In this document: piece by piece, positions 26,449 to 34,356 of the stretch
Numbering within the stretch: the stretch's first letter is position 1
How the letters are laid out: every line of letters starts with the position of its first letter
Assembly: GCF_009799925.1 (NCBI RefSeq)
Contig: NZ_WELK01000003.1
Span: 368,417 to 432,416 of the forward strand
Direction of reading: 5' to 3'
From: Pseudomonas sp. R-28-1W-6
GTDB lineage: Bacteria; Pseudomonadota; Gammaproteobacteria; Pseudomonadales; Pseudomonadaceae
Length of the DNA: 64,000 nucleotides
Notes under the pieces: generated by a model
What the model saw: the letters and a program-made list of their open reading frames with translations, nothing else
Told to the model about the DNA's origin: nothing
Databases searched by the model: none
Position numbers and translations under genes: made by a program

Positions 26449-26883
26449 ATGTCCAACCCCCTGCTGATCCCCTGCCCGCACTGCAACGGCCTCAACCGCA
26501 TTCCCGGCGAACGCCTGGGCGATGCGCCGCGCTGCGGCCGCTGCAAGGCCGACGTGCTGCCCGGCCAACCCTTCGCGCTGACCCAGGCCAGCTTCGCCGC
26601 ACAGAACAAGGGCGACCTGCCGCTGTTGATCGATGTCTGGGCCAGCTGGTGCGGCCCGTGCCGCAGCTTCGCACCGATCTTCGAGCAGGCCGCCGACCAG
26701 CTGCGGGGCCGCTGCCGCCTGGCCAAGCTGGACAGCGAAGCCAATCCGCAACTGTCCGCCGAAATGGGCATCCGCTCGATCCCGACCCTGATCCTGCTCA
26801 AGGGCGGCGTCGAAGTGGCCCGCCAGAGCGGCGCCCTGCCGCTGCCGCAACTGCTCGGCTGGTTGCGCCAGCACGGCATCTGA
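26449..26883 (+). CDS. trxC: Thioredoxin 2 with N-terminal zinc ribbon (TrxC)
   Basis: This is a 144-residue disulfide reductase. Four N-terminal cysteines (Cys9, Cys12, Cys29, Cys32 in CPHC and CGRC) form the zinc-binding ribbon of Trx2. The thioredoxin fold follows with the active site WCGPC (Cys68, Cys71) and the cis-proline region IRSIPTLILLKGG. Trx2 enzymes reduce oxidised proteins and are oxidative-stress linked. The ATG directly follows a stem-loop that includes the SD. Confidence 0.96.
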   Translation: MSNPLLIPCPHCNGLNRIPGERLGDAPRCGRCKADVLPGQPFALTQASFAAQNKGDLPLLIDVWASWCGPCRSFAPIFEQAADQLRGRCRLAKLDSEANPQLSAEMGIRSIPTLILLKGGVEVARQSGALPLPQLLGWLRQHGI

Positions 26884-27006
26884 GCGGCAGCCGCCGCGCA
26901 CGACACGCCTCCTGAGCGGATCGGTCAGCCCCGGCGAGCGCACCCGTCATTGCCGCGCGCCCGGCAGGCGCTAGGCTGGCGGCATCCCCCATGAGGAATG
27001 CCGCCC

Positions 27007-27450
27007 ATGCCACTGCCCGCCGAAATGGCCCGCCTGTTCACCGAAGAGAAGATCGCCTTCGTCAAGCGCTGCGGCCTCAAGGCCGAGGTTCTCGAACCCG
27101 GACGCGTGCGCCTGCGCATGCCGCTGGAGGGCAACCAGAACCATATCGGCAGCATGTACGCCGGCGCCCTGTTCACCCTGGCGGAAATCCCTGGCGGCGC
27201 GCTGTTCCTCACCAGCTTCGACGCCCAGCGCTTCTACCCCATCGTCAAGGAACTGAACCTGAACTTCCGCCGCCCGGCCGGCAGCGACATCCTGGTCGAG
27301 GCCTGCCTGGACGCCGCCGAGATCGCCCGCATAGAGGACGAGGCCGAGCGCGTGGGCAAGGCCGAGTACCACCTCGAACTGCAACTGCGCGATGCTGGTG
27401 GCGAAGTGGTGGCACAGAGCTGCGCGTTGTATCAATTACGCAAGCACTGA
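27007..27450 (+). CDS. Hotdog-fold thioesterase-like protein (YiiD_C / PaaI-like)
   Basis: This 147-residue single hotdog domain has the central helix and loop region NHIGSMYAGALFTLAEIPGGALF and ends in a beta-strand ALYQLRKH. Such proteins hydrolyse acyl-CoA thioesters, but many members, including DUF4442/YiiD_C types, are uncharacterised and the substrate is not inferable. The ATG at 27007 was preferred over the one at 26998 because AGGAA is 8 nt from the former and almost adjacent to the latter. Confidence 0.8.
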   Translation: MPLPAEMARLFTEEKIAFVKRCGLKAEVLEPGRVRLRMPLEGNQNHIGSMYAGALFTLAEIPGGALFLTSFDAQRFYPIVKELNLNFRRPAGSDILVEACLDAAEIARIEDEAERVGKAEYHLELQLRDAGGEVVAQSCALYQLRKH

Positions 27451-27460
27451 CACACGGAAC

Positions 27461-27474
27461 TTGCCGCGGATCAA
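27461..27474 (+). promoter_or_regulatory. ANR/FNR-like box upstream of the universal stress protein
   Basis: TTGCC-GCGG-ATCAA matches the ANR/FNR consensus TTGAT-N4-ATCAA at 8 of 10 defined positions. It lies 88 bp before the uspA-type start. From memory, the P. aeruginosa orthologue PA5027 belongs to the ANR-dependent anaerobic universal stress proteins, which supports the site. Confidence 0.6.
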
Positions 27475-27561
27475 AAGCAGGTCTATCAATGGGGGTCACA
27501 CTAAAAACCCTCCAGAGGTTGCAGCACGTCGCGGCAGTTCGCGACGCAAAGGGGACTCCAG

Positions 27562-28356
27562 ATGATCAAGCACATCCTTATCGCCCATGACTTGCGCAGC
27601 ACTGCCGACCTCGCCCTGCGCCGCGCCGCGCAGCTGGCCCGCCAGCACAATGCCCGCCTGACCCTGCTCCACGTGCTCGACAGCCGCCTCGGCCAGGCCG
27701 AGCAGGACCGCGTCCACCAGGAGCTGGACAACAGCCTGACCCGGTTCGCCCCGCCCGGCAGCGAGCTCAAGCTGTGCCTGGGCAAACCCGCCGACGCCGT
27801 GCTGGAGCAGGTGCAGCAGCTCGATGCCGACCTGCTGGTACTCGGCGCCCACCACCAGCGCCATGAATTCTTCTCCGGCACCACCCTCGACCGCATCGCC
27901 CGGCGCTGTCCGGTGCCGCTGCTGCTGGTGGCCCGCGACGAAGACCAGCCCTACCGCGAGGCGGTTGCCGCCCTGGACTTCTCCCTGTGCGCCTGCACCG
28001 CCCTCAACCGCGCCTGCCAGCTGCTGCCGGCCGAAGCCAACATCCACGCCCTGCATGTGTTCGAGCCGCAGAAGAACCAGGCCGACAGCGCCACTCAACT
28101 GGCGACCCAGCACGCCCTGATCGACCAACTGATCGCCGACGAATCCCAGCAACTGCCACCCGGCAGCCCGAGCCTGTCCCATGAGATCAAGCAGGGCGGC
28201 ATCCTGCGCGGCCTGCAGGAGTGCATTGGCAGCCGCCAGCCGCAGTTGCTGGTACTCGGCTGCCATGGCCGCGGCGCGCTGTCCCAGGCCCTGCTCGGCA
28301 GCCTGGCCCAGCACTTCCTGCACAAGGCGCCGTGCGACGTGTTTGTGGTGCGTTGA
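27562..28356 (+). CDS. Tandem universal stress protein (two UspA domains)
   Basis: The 264-residue protein consists of two UspA domains, about 1-135 and 140-264. The first begins MIKHILIAHDLRSTADLALRRAAQ and includes VLGAHHQRHEFFSGTTLDRIARRCPVPLLLV. The second ends with VLGCHGRGALSQALLGSLAQHFL...DVFVV, close to the nucleotide-binding G-2x-G-9x-G(S/T) pattern. Such proteins aid survival during anaerobic or stationary stress. AGGGGA precedes the ATG and an ANR-like box lies upstream. A strong terminator follows. Confidence 0.93.
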   Translation: MIKHILIAHDLRSTADLALRRAAQLARQHNARLTLLHVLDSRLGQAEQDRVHQELDNSLTRFAPPGSELKLCLGKPADAVLEQVQQLDADLLVLGAHHQRHEFFSGTTLDRIARRCPVPLLLVARDEDQPYREAVAALDFSLCACTALNRACQLLPAEANIHALHVFEPQKNQADSATQLATQHALIDQLIADESQQLPPGSPSLSHEIKQGGILRGLQECIGSRQPQLLVLGCHGRGALSQALLGSLAQHFLHKAPCDVFVVR

Positions 28357-28368
28357 AAGCAGATAAAA

Positions 28369-28395
28369 GAAAGGCGCCCTCAGGCGCCTTTCTTG
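28369..28395. terminator. Bidirectional terminator between uspA-type gene and parA-like gene
   Basis: AGAAAGGCGCC-CTCA-GGCGCCTTTCTT: a perfect stem with T-rich and A-rich flanks on both sides, placed between two convergent genes. Confidence 0.9.
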
Positions 28396-28409
28396 TTAGA
28401 GCCAGGGAC

Positions 28410-29177
28410 TCAGCTTTCCAGCAGCTTGTGCAGCTCGACGAACTGCTGGGTCAGCTTGTGGCTGCGATCCAGGTGGATCAGCGGGATGCAGGCCTGGTGC
28501 GACTCGCGCATGCGCACCGAGCTCATCAGATTGACCGGTAACACCGGCAGACCTTCGGCAATCAGCTCGTCGAGCAGCTGCTGCGGCAGGGTGGCGCGCG
28601 GCTGGAACTGGTTGACCACGATGCCTTCGACTTCCAGGCCTTCGTTATGGTCCTCGCGCAGCTCCTCGATCTCGCGTAGCAGGCCGTACAGGGCCTGGCG
28701 CGAGAAGCTGTCGCAGTCGAAGGGGATCAGCACGCGGTCGGCGGCGATCAGCGCGGAGACGGTGTAGAAGTTCAGCGCCGGCGGGGTATCCAGGTAAATC
28801 CGCTCGTAGTCCTCGCCCAGCTCCTCCAACAGCTTGCGCAGCTTGTTGATCTTGTGTTTCTGCTCCAGCTTGGGCTGCAGATCGGCCAGCTCGGCGGTGG
28901 CGGTGACCACATGCAGGTTGTCGAACGGCGTTTCGTAGATATCCACCGAGCCCTTCTTGGCGAACGGCCCGGACGACAGGCTGCCCTTGAAGAACTCGGC
29001 GATGCCCATGGGAATGTCGTCGCCGGTCAGCCCGGTCAGGTAATGGGTCGAATTGGCCTGGGCATCCAGGTCGATCAGCAGGGTGCGATAGCCCTCCGCC
29101 GCGCTCACCGCCGCCAGGTTGCAGGCGATGCTGGACTTGCCCACACCGCCCTTCTGGTTGAACACCACTCGCCGCAT
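28410..29177 (-). CDS. ParA/MinD-family ATPase (solitary)
   Basis: The protein (255 residues) carries the deviant Walker A motif KGGVGKSS near residue 9, the LIDLDAQANST Walker A' segment and the YLDTPPALNF Walker B region. These are standard for ParA-type ATPases that position cargo on the nucleoid or membrane. No parB or cargo gene is adjacent, so the cargo is unknown; chromosomal orphan ParAs often place chemotaxis arrays, pili or cellulose complexes. GGAGG lies 6 nt before the ATG. From memory it corresponds to PA5028, the last backbone gene before the pigment cluster. Confidence 0.93.
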   Translation of the reverse strand: MRRVVFNQKGGVGKSSIACNLAAVSAAEGYRTLLIDLDAQANSTHYLTGLTGDDIPMGIAEFFKGSLSSGPFAKKGSVDIYETPFDNLHVVTATAELADLQPKLEQKHKINKLRKLLEELGEDYERIYLDTPPALNFYTVSALIAADRVLIPFDCDSFSRQALYGLLREIEELREDHNEGLEVEGIVVNQFQPRATLPQQLLDELIAEGLPVLPVNLMSSVRMRESHQACIPLIHLDRSHKLTQQFVELHKLLES

Positions 29178-29287
29178 GCCACACCTCCCTGAGCCCGAAT
29201 GGAGAGGATTCTATGCAAAGCGCGGGGCAAGGGCGAGGAGTTCGGCAAAAAGCGCAAGACTGGCGCTGCGGGCAACTGTGTCAAAAT

Positions 29288-29316
29288 TTGCGCAGTCAGC
29301 ACGCTGACGGGATAAT
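29288..29316 (+). promoter_or_regulatory. Candidate promoter of the aryl polyene operon with an operator in its spacer
   Basis: TTGCGC (29288-29293), a 17-bp spacer and GATAAT (29311-29316) form a sigma70-like promoter about 97 bp before the first gene. The spacer contains the perfect dyad GTCAGC-AC-GCTGAC (29295-29308), well placed for repression. No regulator gene is in the cluster. Promoter use is inferred. Confidence 0.5.
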
Positions 29317-29412
29317 ACCGGCTCCTCGCCATGACTTTTGCCGCAGCTCGCCTGCTGGCAGGGGTGTCGCTGTAGACAAGGAAGCCCAAAGGGGCCGGGA
29401 AGAGTGCTCCGC

Positions 29413-30129
29413 GTGACACATTTCAATATCGCCAGCTGGCGCGCCTGGGCTCCCGGGCTGGACGCCGACCACGACTGCCAGGCCTGGCTGCATGCCCCGC
29501 GGCACCTGAACGACAACGGCGAGCAACCGGACGTCAGCTTTCTCCCGGCCATGCAGCGGCGCCGCCTGAGCCGCCTGGCGCGCATGCTGTTCCACGTCGC
29601 CTGGCCCATCGCCGAAGCCCGGGGCCCGCTGCCGCTGGTATTCGTCAGCCGACACGGGGAAACCCCGCGCACCCTGAACATCCTCGCCGACCTGGCGCAC
29701 AACGAGCCGCTGTCGCCGACCCAGTTCAGCCTCTCGGTGCATAACGCGATCATCGGCCTGTGGTCGATCCTGCGCGCCGACCGCAGCGAAATGAGCGCCC
29801 TGGCCGGCGAAGCCGATGGCCTCGAACAGGGCCTGCTGGAAGCCGCCAGCCTGCTCGGCGACGGCGTGCCCGCCGTGCTGCTGGTGGTCGCCGAGGAAAC
29901 CCCGCCGGCGCTGTATGCGCCGTTCATCGACGATGTGCCGTTTTCCTACGCCGTCGCCCTGCTGCTCACCCCCGGCAGCGACTGGCAACTGAGCCTGCAG
30001 CCCGGCAGCGGGCCGCGCGCCGAGTGGCCGCACGCCCTGCAGCTGGCGCGCGCCCTGAGCAGCGGCCGGCGCGCGCTGCAGCATCATTGCAAGAACCGTC
30101 ACTGGAGCTGGTCATGCAACAAGGCCTGA
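29413..30129 (+). CDS. Beta-ketoacyl synthase-like chain length factor (ApeC-type)
   Basis: The protein (238 residues) is an N-terminal-half ketosynthase domain of the type annotated as beta-ketoacyl synthase chain length factor. It begins THFNIASWRAWAPGLDADHD. Where a ketosynthase would have its nucleophilic cysteine the sequence reads QFSLSVHNAIIG, so it cannot catalyse condensation and probably partners the KS encoded at 43839. The start is a GTG with GGGAAGAG about 7 nt upstream; a GTG three codons earlier is the alternative. It overlaps the next gene by 17 nt. Confidence 0.82.
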   Translation: MTHFNIASWRAWAPGLDADHDCQAWLHAPRHLNDNGEQPDVSFLPAMQRRRLSRLARMLFHVAWPIAEARGPLPLVFVSRHGETPRTLNILADLAHNEPLSPTQFSLSVHNAIIGLWSILRADRSEMSALAGEADGLEQGLLEAASLLGDGVPAVLLVVAEETPPALYAPFIDDVPFSYAVALLLTPGSDWQLSLQPGSGPRAEWPHALQLARALSSGRRALQHHCKNRHWSWSCNKA

Positions 30130-30911
30130 GCCAGCGCAGCGCCCCCTACGCCTGGCGCCTGCTCGCCACAGCCCTCAGCTTCGGCCTGTTCGGCATCGGC
30201 GGCGTGCTGCTGCGCGTGCTGGTGTTCCCGCTGCTCGGCCTGCTGCCCGGCGACGCCCTGGCCCGGCGCACCCGCGCCCGCGCCGTGGTCAGCTGGACCT
30301 TCTACCAGTTCGTCCGTTTCATGTACCACAGCGGCGTGCTGACCTATGAAGTCGAGGGCAGCGAACGCCTCGGCCGCCCCGGGCAGCTGGTGATCGCCAA
30401 CCACCCCTCGCTGATCGACGTGGTGGTACTGATCGCCTTCATCCGCGACGCCAACTGCGTGGTCAAGCAGAGCCTGTGGGACAACCCGAGCATGCGCGGG
30501 CCGATCCGCGCCGCCGGTTTCATCAGCAACAGCGGCAGCCTGGACATGCTCGACGAGGCCGCCGGCGCCCTGCAGGAAGGCCAGACCCTGATCATCTTCC
30601 CCGAAGGCACGCGCACCACGCCGGGGCAAACCCCGGAGTTTCACCGGGGCGCCGCGGCCATTGCCGTGCGCGGCGCGCGCCTGGTGACCCCGGTGGTGAT
30701 CAGCGTCAGCCCGACCACCCTGACCAAGGCCGAACCCTGGTACAGCATTCCGTCGCGCCGTTTTCACTTTCGCCTGCGCGTGGGCGAGGATATCGACCCG
30801 CGGCAATTCACCGCGCAGGCCCCGCTGCCCATCGCCTCGCGCAAACTCAACGACCATCTGCACCAACACTTTATGAAGGAGCTCGCAACAGATGAGCGAT
30901 CTGCAAACTGA
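30114..30911 (+). CDS. 1-acyl-sn-glycerol-3-phosphate acyltransferase-like enzyme (ApeD-type)
   Basis: The protein (265 residues) has an N-terminal hydrophobic anchor (about 16-50) and the PlsC acyltransferase motifs: NHPSLID (HX4D catalytic pair), a GFISNSGS glycine-rich block and FPEGTRTT for phosphate binding. In aryl polyene clusters an enzyme of this type is thought to take part in attaching the polyene to a lipid carrier. It overlaps the preceding gene and the following ACP gene, consistent with coupled translation. Confidence 0.88.
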   Translation: MQQGLSQRSAPYAWRLLATALSFGLFGIGGVLLRVLVFPLLGLLPGDALARRTRARAVVSWTFYQFVRFMYHSGVLTYEVEGSERLGRPGQLVIANHPSLIDVVVLIAFIRDANCVVKQSLWDNPSMRGPIRAAGFISNSGSLDMLDEAAGALQEGQTLIIFPEGTRTTPGQTPEFHRGAAAIAVRGARLVTPVVISVSPTTLTKAEPWYSIPSRRFHFRLRVGEDIDPRQFTAQAPLPIASRKLNDHLHQHFMKELATDERSAN

Positions 30912-31152
30912 GATCAAGAACCTGATCATCGAAGCCCTCGGCCTCGAAGACATGGTCGCCGAAGATATCGCTGCCGACCTGGCCCTGTTCGGCGACGGCC
31001 TGGGCCTGGATTCGGTGGACGCCCTCGAACTGGGCCTGGCGATCCAGAAGCGTTTCGGCATCAAGATCGACGCCGAAGCCAAGGACACCCGCCAACACTT
31101 CGCCAACGTGGCCAGCCTGGCTGCCTTCGTTGCCGCGAAACAGGCCGCCTGA
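30892..31152 (+). CDS. Acyl carrier protein 1 (ApeE-type)
   Basis: This 86-residue acidic helical protein has the phosphopantetheine attachment motif GLDSVDALEL (Ser41). AAGGAG lies 9 nt before its ATG inside the upstream gene's tail. It probably carries one of the intermediates (starter or growing polyene), paired with the second ACP directly downstream. Confidence 0.93.
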   Translation: MSDLQTEIKNLIIEALGLEDMVAEDIAADLALFGDGLGLDSVDALELGLAIQKRFGIKIDAEAKDTRQHFANVASLAAFVAAKQAA

Positions 31153-31162
31153 GGACGCCGCG

Positions 31163-31426
31163 ATGCAAAGCCGTGAAGAAATTTTCGCCACCCTGCAGGA
31201 CGCCCTGGTCGAGCTGTTCGAGCTGGACGCCGAGCGCGTGACCCTGGACGCCAACCTGTACCAGGACCTGGAAATCGACAGCATCGACGCCGTCGACCTG
31301 ATCGACCATATCAAGCGCCAGACCGGCAAGAAGATCGCCGCCGAGGAATTCAAGGCCGTGCGCACCGTCGGCGACGTGGTCGAGGCCGTGTACCAGGTGG
31401 TCCACGCCGCCCCGGCGCAAGGCTGA
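31163..31426 (+). CDS. Acyl carrier protein 2 (ApeF-type)
   Basis: This is an 87-residue ACP with the 4'-phosphopantetheine motif EIDSIDAVDL (Ser40). It differs clearly from ACP 1 in the helix II region, suggesting a division of labour between starter loading and chain extension, as in other aryl polyene systems. GAGGA precedes the ATG at MQSREEIFA; an earlier in-frame ATG lies inside the upstream gene and lacks a good SD. Confidence 0.92.
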   Translation: MQSREEIFATLQDALVELFELDAERVTLDANLYQDLEIDSIDAVDLIDHIKRQTGKKIAAEEFKAVRTVGDVVEAVYQVVHAAPAQG

Positions 31427-31428
31427 AC

Positions 31429-31974
31429 ATGAGTCAGTTGCTGGGCCTGCTGCTGGTGGTGGCGGGGCTGCTTTATCCCTTTGCCGTGTACTTCGGCATG
31501 CAGCACCTGTCGCCGCGCGTGTTCGCCCTGCTGCTCGGCGGCCTGTGGCTGGCGCGCGCCCTGGTGCAACGCGGCAAGCCGGGCAGCCGCTGGATGGCCG
31601 GCGTGGCCCTGGGCTTCTGTCTGCTGCTCGGCCTGGCCGGTGAGCCGGAGCTGCTGCGCTGGTACCCGGTGCTGCTCAACGGCCTGCTGCTGGCGCTGTT
31701 CGGCCTCAGCCTGAAGTTCGGCCCGCCGCTGATCGAGCGCCTGGCGCGCCTCGGCGAGCCCGACCTGCCGGACGTGGCGGTGCGCTACACGCGCCGGGTG
31801 ACCCAGGTGTGGGCGCTGTTCTTTCTGGGCAACGGCCTGGTGGTGATCGCCCTCAACCTGTGGGCGCCACTGAGCTGGTGGACCCTGTATACCGGGCTGA
31901 TCGCCTACGGCCTGATGGGCTTGCTGTTTGCCGGTGAGTGGCTGGTGCGCCAGCGTGTAAGGAGAAGTGCATGA
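31429..31974 (+). CDS. Integral membrane protein of aryl polyene clusters (COG4648-like, ApeG-type)
   Basis: The protein (181 residues) has about five or six hydrophobic segments (roughly 3-22, 26-44, 54-68, 74-95, 125-145, 150-172) and a charged central loop (ERLARLGEPDLPDVAVRYTRRVTQVW). The family occurs in aryl polyene clusters but has no proven function; a role in membrane assembly of the lipid product is a guess. It starts 3 nt after the ACP stop and overlaps the ligase gene by an ATGA. Confidence 0.8.
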   Translation: MSQLLGLLLVVAGLLYPFAVYFGMQHLSPRVFALLLGGLWLARALVQRGKPGSRWMAGVALGFCLLLGLAGEPELLRWYPVLLNGLLLALFGLSLKFGPPLIERLARLGEPDLPDVAVRYTRRVTQVWALFFLGNGLVVIALNLWAPLSWWTLYTGLIAYGLMGLLFAGEWLVRQRVRRSA

Positions 31975-33629
31975 CCTGGTTGCCCCTCAGCGACCTGCTG
32001 CTGGAGGCCCAGCCGGGCCGTCCGGTCACGCCGGACATGGCGCATGCGGCCCTGCGCCAGCGCGCCCTGGCCCTGGCCGGCGCGCTGCAGGCGCGCGGCG
32101 TGCGCCGCCTGGCCGTGCATATCGAGGATGCCGGCGAGCTGGCCATCGCCCTGCTCGGCGCCTGGCGGGCTGGCGTGCAGGTGCTGCTGCCGGCCGATGC
32201 GCAGGCGCAGACCCGCGAGCGCCTGGGCGCCCAGGTCGAGCTGTGGCTGGACAACCTGGACGGCCTGGACGGCGAACCGCTGCCCGCCGCCGCCCTCGAT
32301 CTCGACCAGTGCCACCTGACCCTGTGCACCTCCGGCTCCAGCGGCGAGCCCAAGCTGATCGACAAATCCCTGCGCCAGCTGGCCAACGAAGTGGACGCCC
32401 TGGAGCAGTTGTGGGGGGCCGAGCTCGGCGGTGCCACCATCCTCGGCAGCGTCGCCGCCCAGCATATCTACGGCCTGCTGTTCCGCGTGCTCTGGCCGCT
32501 GTGCGCCGGGCGGCCGTTCCTGCGCCGCGCCCAGCCGTTCCCCGAAGACCTGCAACGGGAAAGTCTGCAGCATCCGACGTTTGCCTGGATCGCCAGCCCG
32601 GCCTTGCTCAAGCGCATGGGCGACAACCTCGACTGGCCGGCCCTGCGCCAGGTGCGTCGGGTGTTTTCCTCCGGCGGCGCCCTGCCGGCCGAGACCGCCG
32701 CCGAGCTGCACGGCCTGCTCGGCCAGTGGCCCACGGAAATCTATGGCAGCTCGGAAACCGGTGGCATCGCCTGGCGCCAGGGCGGCGAATACTGGACGCC
32801 GTTTGCCGGCGTCGAGCTGGGGCAGAATGCCGACGGCGCGCTCAACCTGAGTTCACCATACCTCCCAGCCGGGCAGCGCGAACAGACCGCCGACGCGGTG
32901 GAGATTGGCAGCGATGGGCGCTTCGTCCTGCGCGGGCGCCTGGACCGCATCGTCAAACTGGAAGAAAAACGCATCTCCCTGCCCATGCTGGAACAGGCCC
33001 TGCTCAGCCACGAGTGGGTCGCCGACGCGCGTCTGGGGGTGATCGAGCAGGGCCGTGCCTACCTCGGCGCGCTGGTCGCCCTCAGCCCGAGCGGCCTGCA
33101 CGCCCTGCGCAACCAGGGACGCAAGACCCTGATCGAAACCCTGCGCCAACACCTGGCCGGGCACTGCGAGGCGCTGGCCCTGCCACGCCGCTGGCGCCTG
33201 CTCGCCGAGCTGCCCTACAGCAGCCAGGGCAAGCTGGCCCAGGCCGAGGTCGAGCGCATTCTGGCCAGCGAGCGGCCGACCCGCGTGGCGCCGCGCTCGG
33301 CTATCGAACAGGACGGTGAATGGCAGCTGGAGCTGGACATACCGCCGGACCTGGCGCACTTCACCGGCCACTTTCCGCAGACCCCGGTGCTGCCCGGCGT
33401 GGTTCAGGTCGACTGGGCCCAGCAACTGGCCCGCGAGCTGATTGCCGACCTGCCGCCGCGTTTCTGCGGCATGGAAGTGCTGAAGTTCCAGCAGCTGGTC
33501 CGCCCCGGCGACCGCCTGCAGCTGAGCCTGCGTTTCGACGCCGAGCGCGGCAAACTGTACTTCGCCTATCGCAACGGCGAGGCGGCCTGCTCCTCGGGTC
33601 GCATCCTGCTGGAGGCCGCCGGTGCATAA
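31971..33629 (+). CDS. Fused acyl/aryl-AMP ligase and hotdog dehydratase (ApeH-ApeI fusion)
   Basis: The protein has 552 residues. Residues 1 to about 435 form an ANL adenylating enzyme with the phosphate loop [16 protein letters not shown] and the A5-like motif [10 protein letters not shown]. It would activate an aryl acid such as a cinnamate and load an ACP. Residues 445-552 form a FabA/FabZ-like hotdog domain with the dehydratase pattern [21 protein letters not shown]. From memory, E. coli and Xenorhabdus carry these activities as two genes, so this is a fusion. AAGGAGAA precedes the ATG. Confidence 0.9.
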   Translation: MTWLPLSDLLLEAQPGRPVTPDMAHAALRQRALALAGALQARGVRRLAVHIEDAGELAIALLGAWRAGVQVLLPADAQAQTRERLGAQVELWLDNLDGLDGEPLPAAALDLDQCHLTLCTSGSSGEPKLIDKSLRQLANEVDALEQLWGAELGGATILGSVAAQHIYGLLFRVLWPLCAGRPFLRRAQPFPEDLQRESLQHPTFAWIASPALLKRMGDNLDWPALRQVRRVFSSGGALPAETAAELHGLLGQWPTEIYGSSETGGIAWRQGGEYWTPFAGVELGQNADGALNLSSPYLPAGQREQTADAVEIGSDGRFVLRGRLDRIVKLEEKRISLPMLEQALLSHEWVADARLGVIEQGRAYLGALVALSPSGLHALRNQGRKTLIETLRQHLAGHCEALALPRRWRLLAELPYSSQGKLAQAEVERILASERPTRVAPRSAIEQDGEWQLELDIPPDLAHFTGHFPQTPVLPGVVQVDWAQQLARELIADLPPRFCGMEVLKFQQLVRPGDRLQLSLRFDAERGKLYFAYRNGEAACSSGRILLEAAGA

Positions 33630-34356
33630 GGCCTGCGCGGTGATTCCGGTGTACAACCACGAGCATGCGCTGCCTATCGTGGTCGCCGCCCTGCGCGACG
33701 CCGGCCTGCCCTGCGTGCTGGTCGACGACGCCTCCAGCCCCGCCTGCGCCGCGGTGATCGATCAACTGGCCGAACAGGCCGATACCTTCCTGGTGCGCCT
33801 GCCGGTCAACCAGGGCAAGGGCGGCGCGGTGATGGCCGGCCTGCGCGAGGCGCAGCGCCTGGGCTTCAGCCACGCGCTGCAGGTCGACGCCGATGGCCAG
33901 CACGACCTCAGCGATGTCGCCGGCTTCCTCGGCGAATCCCGCGTCCACCCGCAGGCGCTGGTCTGCGGCTATCCGGTGTACGACGACAGCGTGCCGAAGA
34001 GCCGCCTGTACGCGCGCTACCTGACCCACGTCTGGGTATGGATCAACAGCCTGTCGCTGGCGATCCGCGACTCCATGTGCGGCTTCCGCGTCTACCCGCT
34101 GCCCGCCACCCTGGCGCTGATCGACAGCTGCCAGCTGGGCAAGCGCATGGATTTCGACACCGAGATCCTGGTGCGCCTGGCCTGGCGCAACCAGCCGATG
34201 CGCTGGCTGCCGACCCAGGTGCACTACCCGCTGGACGGCCTCTCGCACTTCCGTCTGTGGCTGGACAACGCGCTGATCTCGAAGATGCACGCAAAACTGT
34301 TCTTCGGCATGCTGCTGCGCGCCCCAATGATCCTCTGGCGGCGGTGGCAGGCATGA
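33622..34356 (+). CDS. Family 2 glycosyltransferase (N-terminal half of ApeJ)
   Basis: The protein (244 residues) has the GT2 start CAVIPVYNHEHALP, the DDASS nucleotide-binding region and the metal-binding DxD in QVDADGQHDL. A C-terminal hydrophobic patch (FFGMLLRAPMILW) may contact the membrane. GT2 enzymes of this kind resemble dolichol-phosphate mannosyltransferases; here the acceptor may be the polyene's lipid anchor. The start is a GTG with GGAGG upstream; it overlaps the ligase gene by 8 nt. In several ape clusters, glycosyltransferase and acyltransferase are one protein; here they are separate. Confidence 0.88.
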   Translation: MHKACAVIPVYNHEHALPIVVAALRDAGLPCVLVDDASSPACAAVIDQLAEQADTFLVRLPVNQGKGGAVMAGLREAQRLGFSHALQVDADGQHDLSDVAGFLGESRVHPQALVCGYPVYDDSVPKSRLYARYLTHVWVWINSLSLAIRDSMCGFRVYPLPATLALIDSCQLGKRMDFDTEILVRLAWRNQPMRWLPTQVHYPLDGLSHFRLWLDNALISKMHAKLFFGMLLRAPMILWRRWQA

